Shown: positions 37,749 through 44,770, counted from the stretch's first letter. The stretch: 64,000 nucleotides of DNA from Candidatus Woesearchaeota archaeon (GCA_937912225.1 CALDOJ010000031.1:1-64000); one strand, 5' to 3'. The notes: generated by a model from the letters alone, not told the origin. Made by a program: numbers and translations.

Positions 37749-39272
37749 GAAATAATTTTTAGTGGCTCAAAAGTAGAGGGGGGCAATCAATACAAAAGAA
37801 AAAAGGAGTAGGGGCTGAACAACACTAAATTTATATATAAACATGATGCAATATTATAAATGAATAAGTTTTTATCCGAATTAAGATATTTGCAAAGAAA
37901 AAAGAAAGGTTTAGATAAGACTAAAAGAGATAAATATATTAGAAAACAAATTCATCTAACAAAAAAATTAATTGAACAATCTTCCTTTGACAGAAAATTT
38001 GTCTCTGAAATACATAATAAAATATATGAACTGATAAGTAATAAAGAATTTGTATTAAGTAAAAAAAAGTTTATATCACTGTTAAATAAAAAAAGTTATG
38101 AATCTCAAATTATTGAAATATTTCTAAAAGAATATACTCAAATAAAGGAACTTTTGGCAAATCTGTTTAAAATATTAGAAGAACAATTAAATTCTTCTAA
38201 TTTTGCTTTGGATGAGACTTCTGAGAATAAAATATACTTAGATATTGAAAAGGTATTCTTGGATTTTGATAACAACGAAAATAAGATTAATGATTATTTT
38301 AATGATTTAAATAAATTAACATACAAAAAGAAATATATTAAATCAGGAATGATTATCTCTAAAATAATCAATAAAATATTATTTCGAATTGAAATAAATG
38401 GTATTGAAAATATTCCCAAAAGAGGTTCTTGCATATTGGCACCACATCATTATCATGCTGCGTTTGATCCACTTATTCTGATCTCAGTAATTGATAAACC
38501 TTTATTCTTTGCAACATCAGTAGAAACGTTTGTTTCAATACCACTATATGATAAGTTACTGTATAATTTAGGTTGTTTACCTATTAAAAGAGATGATAAA
38601 TTGTTTCAGAACAGATTAAATAATGCAATTCCAGAAGAGAAAATAAGAAATTATGATAGTTCAAACTTAGCAAGTATTAAAAAAATGTTAATTCATTTGA
38701 AACATGGAGATTTTGTTGTTATTTTTCCTGAAGGTGAAGCAAAAATCATTCCCACTTACGCAAGAAATAATGATGAAAATTTTCTCGACCCTCAGACTGG
38801 ATTTGTATCTATGGCTTTTTTAGCTGAAAGAAAGTATAATAAAAAAATCCCAATAATACCGATCGGATTAAAATATGATGGGAACATATTTAAAAAAATA
38901 ATTGTAAATATAGGCAAACCTATTTATCTAAGTAATTCTTTACAAAAATTAAATAGACAAGAATTAAAACAAAACATATCAAAAATATCATATCAAATAT
39001 TTGATGTCATTAAACAACTTTCTTCTTAAAAAAGCCCCTCCCCTAAAAAAATAAAAAAGATTGTCCCCCTCGATTCTTGTTCTCTATATATCGCATTCGT
39101 TCATGCGATAGAACGCCACTAAAAATTACTCTGCGGTTTGCTTCGCAAATCCTCGGGGACGGCTTGCAGCCTTTCGCCTTCGGCTCACCCTCATTTAACA
39201 AGGATTTAGAGATTCCGCCTTGCAGGCTTCATCCAAATTTTTGCTTCGCAAAAACTTCTCTAAATCCCGATG
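37743..39272 (+). mobile_element. Gene cassette 2: acyltransferase
   Basis: Runs from the G^TT point of attC1 to that of attC2. Private inverted repeats just inside the R boxes: TAATTTTTAGTGGC (37753-37766) with GCCACTAAAAATTA (39115-39128), a perfect 14 bp, and GAGGGGGGCAATC (37776-37788) with GATTGTCCCCCTC (39059-39071), 12 of 13. One ORF, with its own TATA box TTTATATATAA (37830-37840). Confidence 0.78.
37860..39029 (+). CDS. LPLAT/PlsC-like acyltransferase with N-terminal helical region
   Basis: A 389-residue protein. Residues 1-155 are charged helices, probably coiled coil. Residues 165-385 are a lysophospholipid acyltransferase-like domain with the FPEG motif (289-292) and a late IPIGLKYDG strand. 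The usual HxxxxD active-site motif is shifted: the region reads APHHYHAAFDP, with His at 196, 197 and 199 and Asp at 203, so no His is exactly five before Asp. It probably transfers acyl groups to a glycerol-type lipid, an activity more usual in bacteria than archaea. TATA lies 25 nt before the ATG, so the mRNA is leaderless. Confidence 0.78.
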   Translation: MNKFLSELRYLQRKKKGLDKTKRDKYIRKQIHLTKKLIEQSSFDRKFVSEIHNKIYELISNKEFVLSKKKFISLLNKKSYESQIIEIFLKEYTQIKELLANLFKILEEQLNSSNFALDETSENKIYLDIEKVFLDFDNNENKINDYFNDLNKLTYKKKYIKSGMIISKIINKILFRIEINGIENIPKRGSCILAPHHYHAAFDPLILISVIDKPLFFATSVETFVSIPLYDKLLYNLGCLPIKRDDKLFQNRLNNAIPEEKIRNYDSSNLASIKKMLIHLKHGDFVVIFPEGEAKIIPTYARNNDENFLDPQTGFVSMAFLAERKYNKKIPIIPIGLKYDGNIFKKIIVNIGKPIYLSNSLQKLNRQELKQNISKISYQIFDVIKQLSS

Positions 39273-39278
39273 TTATAT
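39193..39278 (+). repeat. attC2-like recombination site
   Basis: R'' ATTTAAC (39193-39199) and R' GTTATAT (39272-39278) enclose a perfect 11-bp L''/L' pair, GGATTTAGAGA (39202-39212) with TCTCTAAATCC. A central hairpin TTTTGC/GCAAAA lies near 39239-39254. Length 86 bp. The 39030-39333 gap holds GC-rich folded sequence, this site and the next cassette's promoter, and no gene. Confidence 0.82.
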
Positions 39279-40110
39279 GAAATTTGTTTTTGCGCCCAGA
39301 AGTTTTATATATGTAAATTAATCTCAATATAATATGAAGAAATTATTTTTAACATCAGTTGCTTGTAAGGTTTTAGATAAATTTGTAGAACTGCTTGATT
39401 GTCCTCCATCAGATTTAACTGTCGCCTTTATTCCAACTGCGGCAGATGTTTATGAAAACAAGTCTTTTGTTGATGATGACAGGAATAAATTATCTGAACT
39501 CGGATTTAAGATTCTTGATATTAATATCACTAATAAAACTGAAGAAATCCTGCAAGAACAAATGAAAGATATTGATATAATATTTGTTGCTGGTGGAAAC
39601 ACATTTTATCTTTTAGAAAAAGCGCTTGCTTCTGGTTTTGATAAAATAGTCAAGAAACTCGTTGAAAGCGGGAAATATTACATTGGTTCAAGTGCGGGTT
39701 CAGTTCTTGCAGGATTGACTATTGAGCCAGTCAAATTGCTTGATGACCCAAGTAAAGCACAGAATCTTAAATCCTTTGATGGTCTTAAGTTAATTGATAA
39801 AATAATTCTGCCGCATTGTGGCAACGAAAAATATCAAGACAAAATGAATCAGATATTAAAAGATTATTCTGATGTCAAAGATAAGATAATCAAATTAACG
39901 GACAATCAAGCAGCAATTATCAATGATGAAGCTATAAAAATAATTTCTAGTGATGATTAAGGGCGCAAAAACAAACTCAAGCCACGCTGCGCTCTCACTC
40001 CACTTCGTTTCGTTCGGGTCATATAACAAGGATTATGAAGAAAATGGCTCGGCTCGCCATTTTCCCAAATTTCTTCCGCTCCGCTCCAGAAACTTCTCAT
40101 AATCCCGATG
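39273..40110 (+). mobile_element. Gene cassette 3: S51-type peptidase
   Basis: Bounded by attC2 and attC3. Its ends carry a perfect 15-bp private inverted repeat, TTTGTTTTTGCGCCC (39283-39297) with GGGCGCAAAAACAAA (39961-39975). The right copy begins directly at the stop codon of its single ORF. TATA box TTTTATATAT at 39303-39312. Confidence 0.78.
39334..39960 (+). CDS. Peptidase family S51 protein (dipeptidase E-like)
   Basis: A 208-residue protein with the S51 layout: PTAADVY near residue 34, the GGNTFYLLE motif (87-95) and the nucleophile elbow GSSAGSVLAG with Ser120. The likely catalytic His lies in LPHCG (about 160-164). PepE-type enzymes cleave Asp-X dipeptides, and relatives act as cyanophycinases, so the exact substrate is open. 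TATA lies about 25 nt upstream and no SD is visible, so it is probably leaderless. Confidence 0.85.
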   Translation: MKKLFLTSVACKVLDKFVELLDCPPSDLTVAFIPTAADVYENKSFVDDDRNKLSELGFKILDINITNKTEEILQEQMKDIDIIFVAGGNTFYLLEKALASGFDKIVKKLVESGKYYIGSSAGSVLAGLTIEPVKLLDDPSKAQNLKSFDGLKLIDKIILPHCGNEKYQDKMNQILKDYSDVKDKIIKLTDNQAAIINDEAIKIISSDD

Positions 40111-40116
40111 TTATCT
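40021..40116 (+). repeat. attC3-like recombination site
   Basis: R'' ATATAAC (40021-40027) and R' GTTATCT (40110-40116). L'' GGATTATGA (40030-40038) pairs with TCATAATCC (40097-40105), and an extra base follows on one side. The terminal hairpin is AAAATGGC/GCCATTTT (about 40040-40063). The consensus shared with attC2 is AACAAGGATT on the left and AATCCCGATGTT on the right. Confidence 0.82.
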
Positions 40117-40750
40117 GTAATTCGCCTCCGCCCGCCTCGATACTTTTATATAAAACAATTTCTTAACTTATCATATGAAGATACTTATATTTACAGAAGG
40201 AACAATAATCATGCACAAAACTGCTATTGGTCATAGCAGAGATGAGATAGTCAAACAAGTTGAAAATGAAGAGGAATCTGTGCATGATTATCAATCGTAT
40301 GTTCCTGTTGGTAATGCAGTTAAGAAATTGCAAAATTGGAAAAATGATGGCGCAGAAATTTTGTATTTAACTTCTAGAAAAAAATCTGAGGAAGTTAAAC
40401 AAATACAAAATATTCTAAAAAAATTTAATTTTCCAGATGGTCAATTACTATTCCGCCAAAAAAATGAAGAATACAAAGATGTCGCAGAAAAAATTATTCC
40501 TGATGTCTTAATTGAAGATGACTGCGAATCTATCGGCGGAATAGATGAAATGACTATCACTCATGTAAAACCTGAGATTAAGAAGAAAATCACATCTATT
40601 CCTATTAAAGAATTTGGCGGAATTGACCATCTTCCAGACAAAATTTCTGCGCTTTAACGGCGGACTACGGCGAACTCACTCCACTCCGTTCCGTGCCACG
40701 CTGCGCTCTCCTCCTTTCAGTCGTCGGGACAGATAACAGGCACCCTGATG
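40111..40750 (+). mobile_element. Gene cassette 4: HAD-like protein
   Basis: Starts at attC3 and ends at the attC4 region. Private inverted repeats are shorter: TTCGCC (40121-40126) with GGCGAA (40669-40674), and CCGCC (40132-40136) with GGCGG (40659-40663). The order is nested as in the other cassettes. TATA box TTTTATATAAAA at 40144-40155. If the 40751-40835 tail is not a separate mini-cassette, the cassette ends at 40835. Confidence 0.65.
40175..40657 (+). CDS. HAD-like protein with altered motif I
   Basis: A 160-residue protein with a HAD-like ground plan: ILIFTEGTI at the position of hhhDxDGT, LTSR (about 66-69) as motif II and DVLIEDD (about 110-116) as motif IV. The nucleophilic Asp of motif I is replaced, so ordinary phosphatase activity is doubtful. 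The fit to the family is by pattern only. The gene is leaderless, with TATA about 25 nt before the ATG. Confidence 0.65.
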   Translation: MKILIFTEGTIIMHKTAIGHSRDEIVKQVENEEESVHDYQSYVPVGNAVKKLQNWKNDGAEILYLTSRKKSEEVKQIQNILKKFNFPDGQLLFRQKNEEYKDVAEKIIPDVLIEDDCESIGGIDEMTITHVKPEIKKKITSIPIKEFGGIDHLPDKISAL

Positions 40751-40841
40751 TTAAAACTCCACTCCTTGCACATCCGTTCCAGTCGTTACGCCCTAAAGGG
40801 GAAATTGCCTACAGCAATTTCTCTTAACCCTCATGTTAGAC
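40731..40841 (+). repeat. attC4-like site, apparently collapsed or compound
   Basis: R'' AGATAAC (40731-40737) matches the cassette 4 start exactly. Only 12 nt later a GAT-GTTAAAA (40750-40756) looks like an L'-R' end, with just AGG/CCT able to pair between them. A further 85 nt, with a GAAATTGC/GCAATTTC hairpin (40801-40821), leads to TCTTAAC (40822-40828) and GTTAGAC (40835-40841), which is the true start of cassette 5. Either this is one rearranged attC, or a minimal attC followed by an ORF-less 85-bp cassette. Confidence 0.65.
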
Positions 40842-41792
40842 GAAATCTTATTGTTCTCTAAATAAAAAACGGGGGGCTAAAAGAAAAGTATTTAAAGTTT
40901 TAAATTGAAGTAATTTTTATGGCTGACTTAACAAATCAATTTTTTGATATAAATAAACTTCCAGCGAAGGAAGGAATTTTATTATTTCCAATTTCTATGA
41001 GTAGAATTTCAAATTCTCAAAATGCCAAATCTTGTTTTCAATATATGGAAAAATTCACTTTTAAAGGTGGGGACAAAATAATAACTCCACTTATAGGACT
41101 CAATTTTGTTTATGGGGATTTTTTATATTTATATTCTAATGAAAAAGCATTTGAATTAAAAAACAAATTCATGTCTTTAATTACACATCATAAAAACGAC
41201 TTTTTAAGAGTTTTAAGGAAGCATCCACATTATATTTCAAAAGGAGTTTCTTTCACAACATGGAATCAATTATATTTAGAATCAAAAGATTTTCTTAGAT
41301 TATTTTCAGAATTGAAAAAAATATATTCTAAAGACAAAGTTTTTCAAAAATATATTTTAGAAGACTTAAAATCAGTTGGTAAAGAGAATTTAGATGAAAA
41401 TCAGTTGAATTTTTTTTTAGAAGAAAATTTGATGTTTTATTTAATTTTAAAAGGTCAAATTAAACTGTCAAATGATTTTGTTCAAGGTCATGAAAAGTGG
41501 ATACTTTATTGCTATCCTGGAAAACCATTAAAATCTCAAATTTACTTATATCAAAAGAATTTTTTTAATTTAACAAATAGAAAAAATAAATTTGAAGATT
41601 GTTTTTATGATTTAGAAGAGAGTAAATTATATGATTTTAATAAAATTGATTTGAAAAAACTTCAATTGTAAAACAAAAAACGCCCCCCTTTAATAATAGT
41701 CTCACTTCGTTCGGAAGAACAATAAGACTCTCTCCGCTCCGACCACGCCTTGCAGGCTCTCCCTTCGGTCGGGTCGTCTAACACCGTGAATG
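40836..41792 (+). mobile_element. Gene cassette 5: 250-aa unknown (CDPS-like?)
   Basis: From GTTAGAC to the attC5 R' box. Two nested private inverted repeats: TCTTATTGTTCT (40846-40857) with AGAACAATAAGA (41716-41727), a perfect 12 bp, and GGGGGGC (40871-40877) with GCCCCCC (41682-41688). TATA-like AGTATTTAAAGT at about 40887-40898. Confidence 0.75.
40919..41671 (+). CDS. Unknown protein, possibly distantly cyclodipeptide synthase-like
   Basis: A 250-residue, aromatic- and Lys-rich soluble protein. I do not recognise it firmly. Its order of elements resembles tRNA-dependent cyclodipeptide synthases: an early ILLFPISMSR strand-loop with Ser, a basic helix (NKFMSLITHHKNDFLRVLRK) where those enzymes bind tRNA, a SFTTWNQL...LRLFSELKKIYSKDKVFQ stretch like the W...Y...Y..D..F pattern, and a late FYLILKG...WILYCYPG. 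The Glu expected after the catalytic Tyr is not present, so activity is doubtful. It could equally be an unrelated helical protein. Leaderless promoter spacing. Confidence 0.6.
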   Translation: MADLTNQFFDINKLPAKEGILLFPISMSRISNSQNAKSCFQYMEKFTFKGGDKIITPLIGLNFVYGDFLYLYSNEKAFELKNKFMSLITHHKNDFLRVLRKHPHYISKGVSFTTWNQLYLESKDFLRLFSELKKIYSKDKVFQKYILEDLKSVGKENLDENQLNFFLEENLMFYLILKGQIKLSNDFVQGHEKWILYCYPGKPLKSQIYLYQKNFFNLTNRKNKFEDCFYDLEESKLYDFNKIDLKKLQL

Positions 41793-41798
41793 TTAAGC
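41776..41798 (+). repeat. attC5-like site, minimal
   Basis: R'' GTCTAAC (41776-41782), the exact reverse complement of cassette 5's left box, is followed after only nine bases by the perfect core GTTAAGC (41792-41798). CAC/GTG can form a 3-bp stem. The usual L''/L' arms and loop are missing, which suggests deletion of the folded middle. The GC-rich 100 nt before it resemble the approach to the other attC sites. Confidence 0.7.
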
Positions 41799-42311
41799 GA
41801 CATTACTTGAACAGAAAACTTAATATATTAATTCTCATTCCCATATTTTATGACAAACAAATCTGAATTGGAATTAGCATTAAAAAATTCTTGGACTAAA
41901 GAGAGTAGTTCCGATAGTGAAAATTGGACTCCAGGCAATCCTGCATGGGGGCAATGTGCTGTAACTTCTTTGGTTGTAAATGATTATTTAGGTGGTGAGA
42001 TTGTATGGGCAAATGCAGTCTTGCCAGATGGTGAAGAAATATCCCACTACTTTAATAAAATTGATGATGTAGAAAAAGATTTTACCAGAGTCCAATTTCC
42101 TGAAAGTACAATAATTCCTCAAGGAATTCCTAAGACAAAAGAATTCTCTTCAACAAGAGATTACGTATTATCATATCCTATAACACAACAAAGATATGAA
42201 TTATTAAGACAAAGAGTCCAAGAATTTTTAAAATAGTTTTTTGTTCTGCGTCATACTGCGCCTACGCTTAGCTTTGACATTTTTTCTTACAGAAAAAACA
42301 CATAACCGCGA
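41793..42311 (+). mobile_element. Gene cassette 6: YunG-like protein (terminal cassette)
   Basis: Starts at GTTAAGC. Private inverted repeat GAACAGAAAAC (41809-41819) with GTTTTTTGTTC (42236-42246), 10 of 11. The right end is decayed. The expected R'' GCTTAAC is present as GCTTAGC (42266-42272), and the R' position reads ATTAAGT (42311-42317), with the crossover G mutated. The last cassette may therefore be fixed. TATA-like TTAATATATTA at about 41820-41830. Confidence 0.6.
41850..42236 (+). CDS. YunG-like protein
   Basis: A 128-residue protein matching the YunG-type pattern: an N-terminal SW...W segment, PGNPAWGQCAVTSLVVNDYLGGEIVWA (Cys about 37) and a later HYFNKIDDVEKDFTRVQF with conserved His and Asp. 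A Cys-His-Asp arrangement could be catalytic, but the function of the family is not established. Relatives are common in bacterial genomes, which suggests acquisition with the cassette. No SD is present; promoter spacing indicates a leaderless mRNA. Confidence 0.75.
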   Translation: MTNKSELELALKNSWTKESSSDSENWTPGNPAWGQCAVTSLVVNDYLGGEIVWANAVLPDGEEISHYFNKIDDVEKDFTRVQFPESTIIPQGIPKTKEFSSTRDYVLSYPITQQRYELLRQRVQEFLK

Positions 42312-42317
42312 TTAAGT
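42266..42317 (+). repeat. Decayed attC6-like site at the array end
   Basis: GCTTAGC (42266-42272) and ATTAAGT (42311-42317) sit where R'' and R' of cassette 6 are expected, each with one disabling change. Between them is an 8-bp hairpin, TTTTTTCT-TAC-AGAAAAAA (about 42280-42298). The hairpin could alternatively serve as a terminator for the YunG-like gene. Confidence 0.4.
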
Positions 42318-42358
42318 TTTCCAAAATATTTATATACACCTGTAAGTGTTAAATTTAA

Positions 42359-42742
42359 ATGGTAAAAAAAATTATTCGAGCACCAGGAAATCTTCCGTTT
42401 TCAAAAGCAATTATTCATAATCAAGAATATACTATGGAATTCTCAGGTCAACTCGGTGCAAACTCAGAAGGTAAGTTAGAAGAAGGAATAGAACAACAAA
42501 CAATTAGAACAATGGAGAATATTAAAGAGATTCTTGCATCTGTTGGTTGGACATTAGATAATTTAATCAAAGTTAGAATTTTTCTTGCAGATATAAATGA
42601 TTACGCTGTTGTAAATGAAGCTTACGCGAAATTTTTCACAAATAATTTTCCAACAAGACTTGCTTTAGCAGTAAAAGATCTTCCTTTAGGAGCGCTCATA
42701 GAGATTGAAGGAACTGCAACAGGCGATGAAATTAAAGAATAA
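42359..42742 (+). CDS. ridA: RidA (YjgF/YER057c/UK114) family deaminase
   Basis: A 127-residue protein of typical RidA length. It has the conserved APG-LPFSKAI start, an FSGQLGANSEG segment, the EQTxRTMENIKEIL helix, VRIFLADIND, and the signature RLALAVKDLPLGALIEIEGTA with the imine-binding Arg. RidA hydrolyses reactive 2-aminoacrylate and related imines made by PLP enzymes. It is outside the cassette array, with its own TATA-like TTTATATAC about 25 nt upstream. Confidence 0.9.
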   Translation: MVKKIIRAPGNLPFSKAIIHNQEYTMEFSGQLGANSEGKLEEGIEQQTIRTMENIKEILASVGWTLDNLIKVRIFLADINDYAVVNEAYAKFFTNNFPTRLALAVKDLPLGALIEIEGTATGDEIKE

Positions 42743-42754
42743 TTTCTAATTCAA

Positions 42755-43588
42755 ATGAAAGAAAGCAAAAAAGTTTGTTTAATTACTGGTTGTAATTCAG
42801 GCATTGGTAAAATTGCTGCGATTGAAATTGCAAAGCAAGGTTTTGAAATCATCATGCTTGTTAGAAATAGTCAAAAGTCTAAAAATGCATTTGAAGAGAT
42901 AAAAACCGAATCAAATTCAGAAGATGTTAAAATGTTCTTTGTTGATTTTGCAAGTCAAGAATCAATTAGACAAGTTGCAAAAGTTGTTAAAAAGAATTAT
43001 TCTAAAATTGATATTTTAATTAATAATGCAGGTGTTTACAAAAAGAAATTAGAACTTACAGTTGATGGATATGAAACAACTATCGCAGTTAATTATTTGG
43101 CCACCTTTCTTTTAACAAATTTACTTTTAGATTTAGTCAAAAAAAGTCAATTAAAAAGAATCATCAATGTTTCATCAATGCTTTACTTGAAGGGCAAACT
43201 TGATTTAAATGAAGAATTAACTTACAGTGGCAAATATAATCAAACTAAAGCTTATGCAAATTCAAAATTATTAATGATTTATTTTACGCAAGAATTAGCA
43301 AGAAGGTTGAAAAAAGATGATGTTGTTGTTAATTGTTTACATCCGGGCGTTATTGCAACTCAAATATTTCGAGACTTTCCAAAATGGTTAAACAAGATTT
43401 CAAAATATATAATTACTGATATAAAAAAAGGATCTGAACCGTTAATTTATGTTGCAACGTCCGATGAAGCAAACTCTGTTTCTGGAAAATATTTCTACAA
43501 AGAAAAATTAGTTGAGAATTCAAAATTAAAACTTGATAAAGAGCTCTTTCTGAAAGTTTGGAATTATAGTTTGAAAAAAACTTCTTAG
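42755..43588 (+). CDS. Short-chain dehydrogenase/reductase
   Basis: A 277-residue SDR with the nucleotide-binding TGCNSGIG motif (about 13-20), the structural NNAG (about 90-93), catalytic Ser in INVSSM, and Tyr-x-x-x-Lys present as the AYANSKLLM segment after NQTKAYA. After the core comes a PGVIATQIF segment. It resembles the retinol dehydrogenase/WWOX-like SDRs. The substrate is unknown. It lies 12 nt after ridA and is probably co-transcribed. Confidence 0.85.
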   Translation: MKESKKVCLITGCNSGIGKIAAIEIAKQGFEIIMLVRNSQKSKNAFEEIKTESNSEDVKMFFVDFASQESIRQVAKVVKKNYSKIDILINNAGVYKKKLELTVDGYETTIAVNYLATFLLTNLLLDLVKKSQLKRIINVSSMLYLKGKLDLNEELTYSGKYNQTKAYANSKLLMIYFTQELARRLKKDDVVVNCLHPGVIATQIFRDFPKWLNKISKYIITDIKKGSEPLIYVATSDEANSVSGKYFYKEKLVENSKLKLDKELFLKVWNYSLKKTS

Positions 43589-43592
43589 AAAT

Positions 43593-43620
43593 AAAAAGTT
43601 TAAAAAAATAAAAAAAATAA
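43593..43620 (-). terminator. Oligo-T terminator for the cold-shock gene
   Basis: On the minus strand, consecutive T runs of five to eight (complement of 43593-43620) follow the csp stop by about 50 nt, in the gap to the convergent SDR gene. It may serve the cold-shock transcript. Confidence 0.5.
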
Positions 43621-43665
43621 TGTTCCTTGATAATAAGTACTAATGTGAATATGAGAAATGTGAAT

Positions 43666-43857
43666 TTACTCTTTTTTTACATTAACTGCTTTTGGTCCTT
43701 TGTCTCCTTCTTCAACGTCGAATGATACTTCATCATTTTCGTTTAAACTTGAACAATCTACTAGTGCTGATTGATGTACAAAAACGTCATCTCCTTCTTC
43801 AGGTGTAATAAATCCAAATCCTTTCATTTCATTGAAAAATTTTACTGTTCCTTTCAT
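43666..43857 (-). CDS. Cold-shock protein, CspA family
   Basis: A 63-residue single OB-fold protein with the canonical RNP1 (KGFGFITPE) and RNP2 (DVFVHQSAL) motifs and the starting [13 protein letters not shown]. It acts as a nucleic-acid chaperone, binding single-stranded RNA or DNA. GGAGGTGAG lies just before the ATG. CspA is characteristic of bacteria and patchy in archaea. It is downstream of a zinc-ribbon ORF and near a DEAD-box helicase. Confidence 0.92.
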   Translation of the reverse strand: MKGTVKFFNEMKGFGFITPEEGDDVFVHQSALVDCSSLNENDEVSFDVEEGDKGPKAVNVKKE

Positions 43858-43870
43858 TTTCTCACCTCCT

Positions 43871-44035
43871 TTAGTTTTTTTGTTGAATATCTTTTTCTTC
43901 TTGAGCGAGTCTTTCTTGTTCTTTATTAAATTTCACTTGGCAATTATCACAAAAGTTTTTTTTTGATTCACCTTTGTTCACAACGAATCTTTTTTTGCAC
44001 GACCTGCAATACTTAACAATTTTGTAATCTACCAT
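43871..44035 (-). CDS. Small zinc-ribbon protein upstream of csp
   Basis: A 54-residue [20 protein letters not shown] at the N-terminus, then [10 protein letters not shown] and a charged helical tail. The two CxxC pairs (Cys10/13 and 29/32) form a zinc ribbon. It ends 13 nt before the csp ATG and is probably in the same transcript. It may bind nucleic acid. Confidence 0.65.
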   Translation of the reverse strand: MVDYKIVKYCRSCKKRFVVNKGESKKNFCDNCQVKFNKEQERLAQEEKDIQQKN

Positions 44036-44163
44036 TAGCTTATAGTATGATTATGATGGTTTCTTTATAAATTCTCCTATTTACGCCCCTTTATTAAGTG
44101 TTTGAAAACATTTAAATACTTTAATTTCAATAATAAATAAAATAACACTCAAGAGGTAAAACA

Positions 44164-44643
44164 ATGGTCAAACAACAAAATCATTCTTCAGTTATCGCAT
44201 TAGTTCTAATATTTACAATTGCAGCAGTAATTACTGTTTTATTAAGTCAAGATAAAATGTCTCTAGGTGAAGATAATATGGGTGGAGAAGCAATGAAAAG
44301 TTGTAAACAAGTTTGCACAACGCCCATTTCTTATGAAACTAAGAGCGATTTTAATTTAATTGGAGTAACCCCTAATTCAAGCATTTGTTCAGGAGTTAAT
44401 GGTTTTGACCCTTATACTTCAGGAAGTATTGATTACTCCTGGACTTCTAACGGAGTTAAAACAGAACAAGGAGCATCAAATTATTGTACAGGAAGTACAA
44501 GCATGTACGAAGTTTACTGTCGAGATGACTTGCCAAGAAAATCACTTAATAGATGCAATCTTGGTTGTAAAGATGGACACTGTATTGAACCAGAACCTGT
44601 TTGCAAAAGAGTTTGTTACTTCTCAAACAAATATCAATCATGA
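44164..44643 (+). CDS. Membrane-anchored Cys-rich protein
   Basis: A 159-residue protein with an N-terminal membrane helix (about 9-27) and an extracytoplasmic region with many cysteines in CxxxC pairs (CKQVC, CNLGCKDGHC, CKRVC). AGAGGT precedes the ATG and a TTTAAATA box lies about 50 nt upstream. It resembles the small Cys-rich anchored protein at 2879-3256 in style but not in sequence. Function unknown. Confidence 0.65.
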   Translation: MVKQQNHSSVIALVLIFTIAAVITVLLSQDKMSLGEDNMGGEAMKSCKQVCTTPISYETKSDFNLIGVTPNSSICSGVNGFDPYTSGSIDYSWTSNGVKTEQGASNYCTGSTSMYEVYCRDDLPRKSLNRCNLGCKDGHCIEPEPVCKRVCYFSNKYQS

Positions 44644-44770
44644 ATTCAAATTCTTTTTAAACAATAAATAGCCTTGATTATAGCATACCTTTTTAAAGGG
44701 ACAGATAACAACAAGTAGTAGTAGTTAATTTCTCATTAATTATGTATAAATAATAAACTTAGGAAAAACA

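Larger units (their letters stand above)
34169..42317 (+). mobile_element. Integron-like cassette array: divergent recombinase, attI-like site, six cassettes
   Basis: A tyrosine recombinase gene on the minus strand is followed rightward by an attI-like site and six plus-strand gene cassettes, the standard integron layout. Cassette boundaries are defined by GTTRRRY-like R' boxes at 35021, 37742, 39272, 40110, 40750 or 40835, 41792 and a mutated one at 42311. For each of cassettes 1-5, the R'' box at its right end is the exact reverse complement of the R' box at its own left end: ACTTAAC/GTTAAGT, ATTTAAC/GTTAAAT, ATATAAC/GTTATAT, AGATAAC/GTTATCT and GTCTAAC/GTTAGAC. This co-variation is what G^TT crossover with circular cassettes predicts. 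The folded spacers are markedly richer in G+C than the genes. Confidence 0.85.

Noticed and set aside
37560..37811. An 83-codon plus-strand ORF between cassette 1 and cassette 2 genes
   Set aside because: It lies across attC1 and its hairpins, has no promoter or SD, and its translation only mirrors the palindromic repeat.
39077..39280. A 67-codon ORF before the S51 peptidase gene
   Set aside because: It covers the folded attC2 region, and low-complexity palindromes explain the open frame.
44698..44711. GGGACAGATAACA matching the approach to attC4 R''
   Set aside because: No paired R' box or stem lies nearby, and it is outside the array, so it is treated as chance or an unsupported remnant.
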